Part shown: positions 29,101 through 41,100 of the stretch, piece by piece
Position numbering within the stretch: the first letter of the stretch is position 1
Layout: each line of letters begins with the position of its first letter
NCBI RefSeq assembly: GCF_020184175.1
Contig: NC_065531.1
Location: 28,913,213 to 28,977,212, forward strand
Length of the DNA stretch: 64,000 nt
Source: Aphis gossypii
Taxonomy: Eukaryota > Arthropoda > Insecta > Hemiptera > Aphididae
Direction: 5' to 3'
Notes under the pieces: generated by a model
The model's input: the letters and a program-made list of their open reading frames with translations, nothing else
Told to the model about the DNA's origin: nothing
The model's database searches: none
Position numbers and translations under genes: made by a program

Positions 29101-31461
29101 ATAATATTAAAATATATCAAAATAATACTAACCACTAAGTCTGGGTTATATAATGGATGAGTGGGAACAGTGAACATAGCCAAACCACAATCATCCATAT
29201 GCATTAAACCTAAAAATCTTAATTTTTTATGAGTAGTTAGAAAATCTTGCATGATTCTTGGACCAACATTATCACTTCCTAAAAAATTGAATTAATTTTT
29301 TTAACAATGGTATTTAATATAAAAATAAAATATACTACACTTTCATAGTATAAATAATAAATCTTTAAATAAGTCAAAATAGAAATCATTAAAATATTTT
29401 TTTTACAAAAAAATTATGATTTATCAGAAGTACTTCATGTACTACAAACAGAGAAATTAATTATTTTGCCTTACAAGTTAAGATAGTTCACAAAACAATG
29501 AATTAAAACTAACCAGATATATCCAATGAAACTAAATTAGGTAACCAATCGGGATCAGTCAAAAATTGTAACCAAGGTGTATCACAGCTAAAATTCTCAA
29601 ATGGGTGAGAATATTTTTCAGAAGATAAATCCAAATGTGTCAATGATGTCATACTTTTAAGTGGACTAAATGCAATTAAATGCATTGTAGCTTCCTAAAT
29701 TAAAAAAAAACCATGTTATTATTATTTAACCTTAAAAATTCCATATCCATATATTATACATACAATTACAATAGTAAGTCTTAATTATTACCTATATAAT
29801 TATCAAAATTATATATACTTACATATTATAATACATAATATATGTATTTTTTAAATTCAATAGTTAATTCTTTTTAAAATATTAAAACTTAATTTTTTTT
29901 TTAAATTATTAATTAACACTTATTTATTTTGTTTCAAAATATAATTTTTTTAAATGTTAATAAAAACAAATTGTTTTTAGTGTTTACCTTTAAATTATAT
30001 ACACTTAATTTTCTTAGTTGGTTTTTCTTCTTTCCCAATGGTAAAAGTGTGTCAACTTTTGTATTAGAAATATCTAATGACTCCAATAGAGGCAAATCTT
30101 CAACTACAGCAATTAAATTGTTGGTACTAAACTCGGTATTGCTTACATCGAGTGAACAAAGGTTTTTTAATTTTGATAATGAGACAGCAACACAAAATCT
30201 TAAGTCACTGAAAAAATACAAAATAAATAATAATGTCTGATAAAAAAAAAAATATTAATATCTATTTAAATTTGTCTTTACAATATTCCATAATATTTTA
30301 TTTAAAAATTATTAAAATATTACCTATTAAACTTTTATGATTAAACAAGCATGCATAAAAGTTATTCAATATAAAATATATATAATATCATATATGTTAA
30401 ACAAAAACTTACTAAGAATCACTTATAAATGAACTATTTGATACACATAGTGTCTCTAAATTCTGTGTTGTCCATTCACCCAATGAACCAACAAGTTCAT
30501 TTACTGTACAGTCCAAACCATGAACTTTTAGTTTTTTAATTTTATGTTTTTTTAATGTTCTTAATCCTTTTGTAGTTAAATTTTTTGTTTTTGGTAGTAT
30601 GACATTTCTAAAAGATATAACAATTATTACAATATAAACAATAATATCATCGTTACATAACAATAATACTACCTAATTAATACATTTAATTTTAAATAAC
30701 TAAAATAATTATATATTTTTATTAAAATATAGGTATGTTATATAGTTTTCCAAAATTTTTTTTATGTTAACCATGTATTAAATATACCATAGCAAGTCAA
30801 GCACCTATAAATGCCAATTAATAGTATTTTACAACAAATCTGTAAGCTGTAGGTGTAATATATTGACTATTAAGATACAAGAAAATTAGCCATTAAACTA
30901 ACATTCTTGACAAATTTAGTACCCAAGTTAAAGGTGCCTAATGTTAAGATAAACAAAATTTTACTAAATATTAAATAATTAATTTAGTTGTACAGTATTA
31001 CTTACTTTTTAATACATTAAAAATTTGATATTTTTATGAACTGAAATATATATTTTTTTTAGCCAAGATAATAAAAAGCTTTATTTAAAAAGTAGTATCA
31101 GTTCTCTTTATCAACAAATTATTCATAAATAATACCTACTTAATTATTTTACTGAATTTAAAGAGAAAAATATTTTCAAATTATAACTTAAATAGTAACT
31201 TTAAACATACCTCAAGTAAACATTTTTATGACTGAATAGTGATAGTATCTCATCGTTAAGTTTATTCCGTACACTAAGTTTTGTTAACAGCATCTCTGAT
31301 ACTTCCATTGGCAAGTATACATTTCTTTCAATGAACATATACTCAGGTTCAGAAGGCTGTAAGTCAGTCTCACTTATTTGTTCAGCCATATAAAGTTTTT
31401 CTATGTTGTCGCAAACATAGTCAATACACAAATCTTTCAGTGTTTCAGGATTGGCATACAT
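26125..31461 (-). CDS. ZYG11/ZER1-family substrate receptor of CUL2 E3 ubiquitin ligase
   Basis: Twelve exons on the minus strand: 31461-31211, 30607-30413, 30207-29988, 29694-29514, 29278-29133, 28992-28852, 28768-28544, 27902-27794, 27719-27570, 26883-26697, 26607-26330 and 26261-26125. All joins are GT/AG and in phase, giving about 739 residues, close to vertebrate ZYG11B/ZER1. The N-terminus (ETLKDLCIDYV) fits a VHL/Cul2 box. Leucine-rich repeats follow (to about residue 340), then armadillo-like helices. WNLTD (W536, N537, D540) and NNIAE (N581, E584) occupy the places of the Gly/N-degron pocket residues known from human ZYG11B, with the same spacing. Family role: the receptor binds exposed N-terminal Gly and related degrons and brings them to CUL2-EloB/C. 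The start was chosen at 31461, giving MYANPETL; an in-frame ATG at 31521 would add a hydrophobic lead that does not fit the family. The last exon either ends at the TAA at 26125-26127 or uses the strong donor AG|GTAAGC there. Confidence 0.93.
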
Positions 31462-33402
31462 TATGAATAATAGAATCACTTGCAATTTAAATATTAAAAA
31501 AATAACAATCACAAAAAACAAAAATAAATGTATGATGCGACGTTAGGCCTTTAATATTTACCGATAAGTTCTCAAAAGTTAATACTTAATACGAAAGTCA
31601 CATTATTATTCTATAATAGTCAGCTGATTTAAGATGGAGAGTGAAGTACTGAAGTATAATAACAATATTATGATCCGTCGAAAAGACGTATTATACTATT
31701 ATGGTATTATCACTAATCACGATATTATCTTTTCTATCGTGAGACACAGTGAACTCTGACTACAATATATACTCAACACTCGATGGAACAATTTATTCAT
31801 AAATGTGACAATTGATAAGGGAATAAACAGAGATTAGGAAACCTGTAAGTGTAAGATGGAATTCGCGACATCAGCTACATTCTACAAAATAATTGGTCCA
31901 TTTAAATCCATAATTATTATTTATTATAATACCTATACCTATAAGTATTAATAATTACTTATTAGTTATTGAGTATAGACTATAGTTAGGGTTGGGATTT
32001 TTTTTTTAACCCGCGGGACATAACTTATTGAAATGTAATATTTTAAAAAACTGGGATATTGAGTATTGACGTCCCACTTTATTAAAACTTGGGATTCGGG
32101 ACACCAAAAAAAAAAAAATAATAAATAAAATATCTGATAAATAAATATATTAGGTAGGTTAGGTTAATGTTTAATGTAAGATGCTTCAAATATTTTGCTC
32201 CAATCGGTTGTAAAAAAAATTGGGACTTTCTTGTCCCGCTCGCTTATAAGACGGGACACAGGACAAAAATTTAAAAAAAACTCATTCAAATACGGGACAT
32301 ACGTGTCCCGCTAAGAATTAAAGCGGGACGTAGGACGAGTATATTAAAAATCGGGAATATCCCGCCAAATCGAGACGTATACCATAGTTATAGCGTATGT
32401 TCTAAGTGTTTCTAAGTGTTTTAAGTGTTTTCAAAAAATGTTTGATAAGTGTTTTTAGCGGAATGTTATTTGCTGTCTACACAAAATACGCTAGAGTAAT
32501 TGTAATAGAACCTAGTTGTGAATTTGTAATTAATTTAGTTATTTTATGTCATTTATATTAGCTCTGATATAATTATATATACATATATGCCTACCTAGTA
32601 CCTAGTAAATAGTAATTAGTAGTTAAAAACTTTCAATATCATTATTTCGTTTTTTAATATAAATAATATATAATATAAGGACTAAGGACATTGCCGTTTC
32701 ATAGCCATGAATTAAGATATATCTAATTAATTACAGGTATATTGAGGTATGTCTTATAATATGGTACATTCATTATACATAGTTCACAGAATAACATTTA
32801 TGAAAATTCAATAATTTATTATTTATATTGGCCGCAAAAAGTAAATTACAAGAATAATACTATTGTTCATAATTTTCATAGTAAATAACAAACATTTAGA
32901 CTTATCATATTATATTCCAACTAAATAAATGATTCTATTATTGATTTAATATAAATCCACAGTTATTACTATTATATGTATTATTTATATATTGTCTATT
33001 ACCACAAACCATGATAAATTTAATTTAATTTATCATGCACAAAACTAAGCTTGCATAGTTACAAACCTATTTATGTTAAACGTTAATTTTTATTTTGTAA
33101 GTTATAAATAATTAAAGTAAATGATAACTGATAGCAAAGTGATAAAACCCAATAGATAATATTATCTTTAATCGTGGTTGCAGTATGAATGTATGATAAT
33201 ATTATTGTTATGATTTTTTACATTTTACATATTGCAATAAATAAAAATTTGAGTTTAAGATTATTGAGATTTTGTAACTTTTACAGTTAATTTCTATCAA
33301 AAACATTTGTGTGATATTTGAATTTTTGAAAACATTAAGCTTTTTATTTTTAATAATTACATCACTTACCTGCATATCGTATCAAAGGACAATACATTAA
33401 AC
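31462..33402. promoter_or_regulatory. Divergent intergenic region between ZYG11 and LAMTOR3
   Basis: This 1.9 kb separates the start codons of two genes transcribed away from each other, so it should hold both promoters. No TATA-like core element can be named with confidence in such AT-rich DNA. A putative transposon occupies 31990-32383. Nothing else was recognised. Confidence 0.5.
31990..32383. mobile_element. Putative non-autonomous transposon with CGGGAC-rich interior
   Basis: The flanks ATAGTTAG (31982-31989) and ATAGTTAT (32384-32391) agree at 7 of 8 bases. The element starts GGTTGGGA and ends ACGTATACC; terminal inversion is weak. The interior contains many CGGGAC and GTCCCG motifs in both orientations. 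Superfamily unknown. Confidence 0.45.
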
Positions 33403-35067
33403 ATGGAGGTAGACAATTTTGTTCCTTTATGTTTAGTAAAAAAATATTTCAATACTTGTGTGTATAGTTGTGATTAAGTTAAAAAATTTTAAAATATAAT
33501 AAGCAATATTATTCATCAATATGTGTTAGAAAATATTATGTCTGAATATCTATACAATTTTGTTTAAATCACAATTAAAAAAATAATTTGATTTTTATTA
33601 CTTCTACCTACAAGCTTTTAATATTTTATAGAATTAAACATTGTATTATAATAATTATTTCTTTTATTCTAGAGTTTAAAAAAATATAATATACATTTTT
33701 ACCATACTACTGATTTTTTTTAGTAATTAATCTTTAGATTCCTGTCAAATGTAAAATTTTTATAATTCAGTTAGATACCAATTAACATTTTAAAGTTAGA
33801 TAGTTATATAGATAGATTTCATTGAAACTTCTTAACATAGGTACCATTTAATTTTTACTGTTTAGATTATCATTTAAATCATTATCTAGAAACAAAATTA
33901 AGTTAGGTATAATTTATTATTCAATATTTTTGAAATATTATCTTATTTAATTGTATTTTGTTTTTATTAAATTAAATAAATATTCTAAATATTTTAACAT
34001 AGAAATTTATTTATACGTTCATAATTTATAAAAAATTGCAATAATAATTTGCATAATTTTTAGGTTCAATGATATAAGATATAATTCTATATTAAAATTG
34101 ATATTCATGTCCAAATATAGTATTGTTTTCATAATACGTAAATACGTACTCAATGTAATACTATAAACTAATTGTTTTAGGATTTAAGAAGATATTTATA
34201 CCAAACCTTAACTAAGGTTGAAGGTCTTAACTCAATTCTGATATCTGATCATGATGGTGTAATTGTTTTAAAAGGTAAGTACTAGCAATATAATCTATAT
34301 ATTTTCACAGTTATGACTAAAAGTAAAATGATGTAACTTAGAAAATATGTTCATTAATTTTTGTACTTAGATCAAAAATCTAAATCATTTATGTGTTATT
34401 AATGAATCTTACAATATTAAATGTTTATGTTATAGCTCATGCCAATAAATCATCTGAACAAAATTCAAATTATAAACATTCGTTTATATCAGAATTTAAT
34501 TCTGCATCAGAACAAGCAGGAAAATTAGAACTTGGAAAAAACAAAACAGTGATTTGTTTTTATACAAATAACCAAGTGCGTATTTAAAGTTTTTTAAATT
34601 ATTAAATTAAAAGTAATTGTTAAGTTAATTTTTGTATTATATCTGTTTAATTGATTATTTGTGTTTTATATTATTTTGTTACTTGAGCAATATTGGACTA
34701 TTGCCATCAAGTGCCATAATGATAAGATTTACTATTTATAAATATTTAAAAAAAAATTATTGTTTCATACTAGGTACTCGTATTTATTATTCATAATACT
34801 CTCATGAGCTTATGAACTTATCAAAATAAACATAAATGGTTTTTATGATATATAGAAATACATTTTTGTTTACATGAAAAATACAGTATTTTATTTTTAA
34901 CTAATAATCTTTATTTGTATATTTTGTTATAGGTAGTCCAGTTAAATTGCTCAAGATTCTTAATTACATTTGTGGCTTCTGAAAAAGCAAATACTGGTAA
35001 TATATTAGGGCTAGAAAAAGTACTAGAGCCATTACTAAAGGATTTACAAGCTATACAGTTTCCTTGA
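33403..35067 (+). CDS. LAMTOR3: LAMTOR3, Ragulator roadblock-fold subunit (MP1)
   Basis: Coding exons: 33403-33408 (only Met-Glu), 34181-34274, 34436-34575 and 34933-35067 (stop TGA 35065-35067). The joined product has about 124 residues, the usual length of the family. It begins MEDLRRYLYQTL, then VEGLNSILISDHDGV, ICFYTNNQVVQLN, and ends with LEKVLEPLLKDLQ. These match the LAMTOR3/MP1 roadblock domain along its whole length. Family role: it pairs with LAMTOR2 inside the pentameric Ragulator complex on late endosomes/lysosomes, anchoring Rag GTPases for mTORC1 activation and scaffolding MEK1-ERK. The six-base first coding exon was chosen because only this ATG plus GAG gives an in-phase join to the conserved second exon. 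A polyadenylation signal follows at 35236. Confidence 0.93.
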
Positions 35068-35235
35068 TTGTTTTATTATTATTATTATTACATTAACATT
35101 ATATTAAGTATATAATATGATGAATCTTTCCTTTCATATTAATAATTATTATTTTTTTTTATTTGATATTTTCACTCTGCACTTTCAAGAAGTTAAATGA
35201 TGATTGTGTATTTGTTATTGTTATTCTTACAAATT

Positions 35236-35241
35236 AATAAA
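35236..35241 (+). promoter_or_regulatory. Polyadenylation signal of LAMTOR3
   Basis: AATAAA lies 169 bases downstream of the LAMTOR3 stop codon, a usual distance for a short 3' untranslated region, and before the transposon at 35474. Confidence 0.55.
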
Positions 35242-35473
35242 ATATAAACAAATTTACTTTGATAGTTATATTTGTAAACAATAATTGTAATTGTTTTTAT
35301 AAAATATTATTTAGTACAAGAAAATATAAAATTTCCATGTATTTGAAATATTATGTTAAACTAGTTTTTATTTTAGTTTAGATTAGCTTTTCTAAACTCT
35401 TAATTAATTTTTACTTAATACTTTAAACTTTTTTTACTAATTTAGCCATATACTTATAAGTTATAACCTATCT

Positions 35474-36309
35474 CAGTGGTGTGTTTACAGGGTAGGTCTA
35501 CTAGGCCTGGGCCTACCCAATTTTTATTTGACTGTTAGATTTTTTTTTTTTATCACAAGTAAAAATGTTATTATTATTATTATTAATATTTATTATTGCA
35601 TATTATTATCATGATACCACTGATACTACAGGAGCTGAAAACAATATAAAAAGATGTTGCACACTCATCTGTCTACAAAAAATAGAAGAATATCGTTTAC
35701 CTACTTTATAAATTAATATTACTTTAGATTCTGAACGAAGTGATGAATGTATTGATTTTACAGTGATGTATGTTTTTTTTGTGTCTGTACAGCCTAACTT
35801 GTCGAAATAATGCTTCAATTTCAAATTTTTTTTGGGGGAGGGGGAGGGTTCCGATGGTGAAGTGCAGAATATCCTTAGTGCAATTATAAAGGTCAAAACT
35901 AAATATTTTCCAGGAGTTTTCAAAAAAATGTGACTGAAAACCAGTTAAATCGACAAAATCGATTTTTTTATATAGTTGTAACTCAAAAACTAATCACTGT
36001 AAATACTTGAAATTTTCACCAAATATTTATATTAGTGTTATTTATAAACAGTTAAATTTTCAAAATATTTTGGTTGAAATTTTCGATTTATCTAAGTATT
36101 TTTTTTTTTTTTATGAAGTGCCGATAAAAAAGTTTTGAGACACCAAAAAAAACTTGAAAATGTATACAAATTTTTATGAAATTGCGTAACAATAATGATT
36201 TATCCTCAAGCAGCCATTATTTGTTATTCAAAAAGTATAAGTCCTAATAGTTACTACACTACAGAACAAAACGGTCCTACCCAATTATTTTGTGCTGGAC
36301 ACGCCACTG
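35474..36309. mobile_element. hAT-like non-autonomous element, 836 bp, perfect 8-bp duplication
   Basis: The ends are CAGTGGTGTGT at the left and ACACGCCACTG at the right (one mismatch). The exact duplication ACCTATCT flanks both sides (35466-35473 and 36310-36317). The minus strand holds a 104-codon open frame (35923-35609) that resembles no transposase I know and is probably fortuitous. The left subterminal GGCCTGGGCCTACCC motif is related to the right end of the element at 40858-41014, suggesting one family. Confidence 0.85.
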
Positions 36310-38197
36310 ACCTATCTCCATACTATCTCAATTAAAAATTTTTAAATCTATTTGTTATAGCAAAATATAAAAATGCTACATCACAGACAATGTTTAATGT
36401 TTTCATCATTAAAATAAAAAACAAAATGATCAAACCATCATAATTATTAATAACATAGTTTTCTTTTACGGTAACTATGATTTGATGCTCTAATGCTTAA
36501 AATACAGGTATATCACATTCTCTTAAGAGGTTTTAAACAGAACATTTTAATAAATTCTAATTAATTTTGAATCAAATATAACTTTACTTTTTTTTTTTTT
36601 GGATAAAAATAACATACAATACAACAACCTTATTATTAGATTATTTGGTTTTCTAACATTTTTTTCTTTTACCATTTTTATCTGTCTGTGCTGTACGATT
36701 GTGTACGAAAATTAAACGTTTTGGCCAATTTTCATTCAAACTTTTATAAAACTTATAATGGAAAATTTTATAGTGCTCACTGATCATCCTTCAACACATG
36801 TTGTCATTACAATATTATAATTTATAAGAAACTCAAATGTACAGATAAAATCGATTATACGATCAGATAATAATAGGAAATAATGAAATCGGCAAAAAAA
36901 ATTATTTAGATAGAATTCAAAATATTATAAGAGACAAGAGTTTATGATGAGTAAAAAATAATAAAATAATAATTTTATTATAATTTTTATAATCCATAAA
37001 AATGTAATTCAATACTTAAAAATAGTAAGTTATATAGATATGTCTGCAGAGAATTCAAATTTAAACATTTTAAAACAATTTATTGACAACTATAATTACT
37101 TATTAATTATTTTATTATTTTAGTTATTTTTATTATATTTTATTGGTTTTATATTAATTATTATAAAAAATAAAACTGTTACAGTTGATATACTTGATAT
37201 TTATTGGGTATATGGTATCTATATAGAGATTATTTTGTATAATTGTATACCTATACCTATTACTTATATAGTTATATACATTTTAAGTTTCGATAGGGAC
37301 ATTTAAACTACAAATAACGATGTGTTAATTATTTTATTTTAAACGTTATTCGTAGAAATTTAAACTTTTATGTATTTTATATTATTATTAATTTTATTAA
37401 ACGCAATAAAATATTTAATTCATTTTAAAATGTTATCTATTTATATTTTTTATGTATTATACTATCATGAGTCAATAAAACCACTTTTACTGTCTTACGA
37501 TATTTAAAAAAAGTTGATACTAGATTTTAAGTTTCATAAGTTGATTTAATATAGAATAAATGCATATTATTATAATAATTAAATAAAACTAATAATATAA
37601 TAAATACAGTATTATCGAAAAAAAATGATACTATAATGATATTGTAATATTAAAAGTAAAATAGGTAAACGACTTTCTTGCTCAGTATCGTTTGATACAT
37701 AATGATATATCATTGAATTCAAATTAAACAGACCTATAAGACTATAAATTATAATAGTGAGTAGTGACCCAACCAAATCTGCATTCAAATACTCAATATA
37801 TAGCAGAACAACTTACCCACTACCTTTTTAATTTTATATCATGGATCTGGTGTGTGATATGTGAATATCAATTGATATTTAGTTTAACGACAATATACTC
37901 GTAATTGACTTAATTTAATGTGTACGGACCAGGTGCCAACTACCTATATAGGTACTATAGAATAAAGATATTTTTAAAATATTACTATTTATTATAAATG
38001 AATAAAATACGTTTTACAAAATATTTTAAATATTATTACTAAAATTTATCAATATAGAATATGGACTTAGAACTAAGAATATTGGGGTAGGTAATTAACA
38101 TGTATGTATAATTTAGAATAATTTTTTTTAATTTTGAAAATACCTTTATCTTAGTGGTCAAATAACTTGATTCATCACTGGATTCATAGCACAGGAA
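36310..38197. other. AT-rich intergenic DNA between LAMTOR3 and the MADF-BESS gene
   Basis: No gene or transposon end was recognised. The part next to 38198 is likely the 3' untranslated region of the minus-strand MADF-BESS gene; on that strand an AATAAA occurs at 37993-37988, about 205 bases past the stop codon. Confidence 0.45.
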
Positions 38198-41100
38198 CTA
38201 GGAAGATTCTAACTCCGAATGTAAGCTAAGCAACGATGATGCACATGATTGAATAGATGACTCTGACGAGTAATCATTTTGTTCTGTTGGAATGTGTACA
38301 TTTGTAAAAAGGTAAATGGGTCGATTCATTCGTGGACGGAGAGGAGATTCGTGAATTAAATGCATTTCTTTTTCTTTTAATTCATTCATCAACGCACATA
38401 TTTTCATCTTTAATTGAATTCTTCCAGTACTTGAAAATTGCTTGACTTGTAACATAACATTTTCAAAAAACAAAACCATATCATCTATTTGGTTAACTTC
38501 CTCAGTCGAAAATTGTTCATTTTCTATTTGTATTTTTTGATTTAGTGTACTTGGTTTATTCGAATTTTTAAATAGATTTTTATTGTTTTGGTTAAATTTA
38601 GAGATACGATGTTTTTTAATTTTTGTTTTAGTTGGCCAGTCATCTCCGGTTTTACCGTGCATCTTGACAATTCCTTTTTCTTTGTGAAAAGTACGAGGGT
38701 TATGCATTTCAATCAGGGCCATTTTACTCGTATTGGAAGTCAAACTGTAAATTTAAGTATAAAAATATTTAGAACTATTATGTTAATACAAAATAAATAT
38801 ACATTTTTTTACTTATTTCCGTAGGTACAATTAAATTAAGTCGAGAAATAATTTTCAAAAAATTTTAAACTTCAAAGCAATATTTTTTTTAAATATCAGT
38901 ATTTTTTGAATTACCAATTAGTTGATCTTGTTTAAACATTATATAATATATAAATATTATATGCATACACAATATTGTATTGGTACTTTTCTAATTGAAA
39001 ATACCTTGAATCATGTATAATATATTTTTGAAGTGAAACTTACTTCTACACGCGCGCTGGGAGTACATTGTCAAGGTCGCGATACACGAGCTATAAGACA
39101 AAAATCCGTCACGATTTAAGCGGCCCCTATACGATCAATAATATTTTGCATAATAATTGATATATTGCTCAATATTATTGACGGTCTAGTATAGAATATA
39201 GATATTGAAGGATTGTACAATATATTAAAGAAATTCAAACTTGGTTGGAAATTTATTGACACAATTTTATTGACTCAATATTATTGATCGTGTATATAGG
39301 TAGAGCCCGCTTTGGGTCGGGCCACACGGCACACAGCGATTGAACCTCTGCAGCGGTTGTCCCGCGAGCGGATCAACCACCAGGCTACTGTACACATTAT
39401 AATATATGCGGTCGAACCACGTGCGATTATACCAAAATATTGGATGATTCATAAGAATTAAGAACTGCAGTTATGAGTGAACGCCGAACGGACTAATTTA
39501 AAACAGTGGGTTTTGATCATTTTGGCGGTCAGACCGTAGGTGTGTCAATTTTGATTTCTAACAATTCTCTGTAAACACAAATAAGAAATATGAAACCTCT
39601 ACGACAGTAACTGTAAATTCAAAATTTTACATTAATAGTTTGATATCACCACGACTGATGTCGCGGTCCGCGGAAGTTTCACTTCTATGACATGTGCCTG
39701 CACTAAAGGTTTTTTTACTTAAAGGTAACCTAACCCTACCGGACTCTGCTCAATTTAAAATAAAAACTTAGCGTTGAGTATGATGGACATTGTTATTATC
39801 TTTAAGTTTAACAGGTAAATTAACTGTAATATTACAAACAGAATTAGCATGACTATAGTGAAAACGTGTTTTAGATCGAGACAAAAGAACAGCGTGTCTT
39901 TCTTAAGATAAATTATTCAACTTAAATCGGTGGTATAAAATAGGTAGGTAGGTACTTAAATATATCACAACATGAACACTTCATCGAACTCGGTGTAAAA
40001 GAAAGTTCAAACAAACTAGCTTAATATAAGAATATAAGATCTTTATATTTTTCTTGAAATTGAACATACAAATATATTGGCTATGGTATTAGATAAACAT
40101 AATGCTTAAGAGTAGATTTTATAGGCTTTTATATGCTGTGGTTACAATACCTAATTATTAACATGAAGTACATTAGGTAAATTCGTGATGTATATCACAT
40201 TATCACTATTCACTAGACATAGTTTTAAAGAATACTTTTTAAAGTATTTGTACTTTGAAGCATTTAAATAAAATATCATCAAAATGTATTAAAACTATAA
40301 CCTAAACATAGTTAATCACCAATTGTATGTCAGTAAATACTCAAATACATTAAAAATATCGGTAGGTATAACAAATAACTTCATAATGCGTCATACTTCA
40401 TCATTCCTAACATTAATTTTATTATATGCCAACACTCAAATACTTTAACTTAAAAATGTTCGCCTCTTCAAGTTGACGATATTGTAAGCATTGTAAGCAA
40501 GCAAACAATGTAGGTTCACACGTACACACAACAATACAATACAATCCATTTGAAGGAAAAACACGTTTTATTCAACGACAAAACGATATGTGGGCACGCG
40601 CCAGTGGTTGTCAATTGACGTTTTCTCCCACCTATTGTACACCGAGGTCTCGCGTAGGGAAAAATTCGATTGTGGCCATAATATAGGATCGATCCGTGCA
40701 ACAAATCAAGAATCGGCCGCAATTCCACATTTCAATAATACGATGCTTTATTAAAAATTTTACACGTTTAGATAAATAATGATAACATTTTTTTTTATAA
40801 AAGGATCATCTATACACAGTTTTTCTGATGTTTAATCGTTCATTAGCTGGTATTAATCAGTTGCGTAGCTAAATACTTTTTTTGGGTAGGCTCGATATTT
40901 TGATGTAATAAGGATTATCAATGAATATTTTAATTAAATTAAGAACATTCATTTTTGGAGAAAAGTGAGTAGGCCCGGGCTTACTAGTCCTACCCGCTGC
41001 AGGCTATGCCACTAATATTAATATATTCCATAAATAATTAGTTAACTTACACTGTTTAAATAGGTGACTTCCGGTTCAAAATACGTAATATATACCTACT

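Noticed and set aside
35609..35923. 104-codon minus-strand frame
   Set aside because: It lies inside the 836-bp transposon, lacks recognisable domains and is probably fortuitous; kept only as a question under findings.
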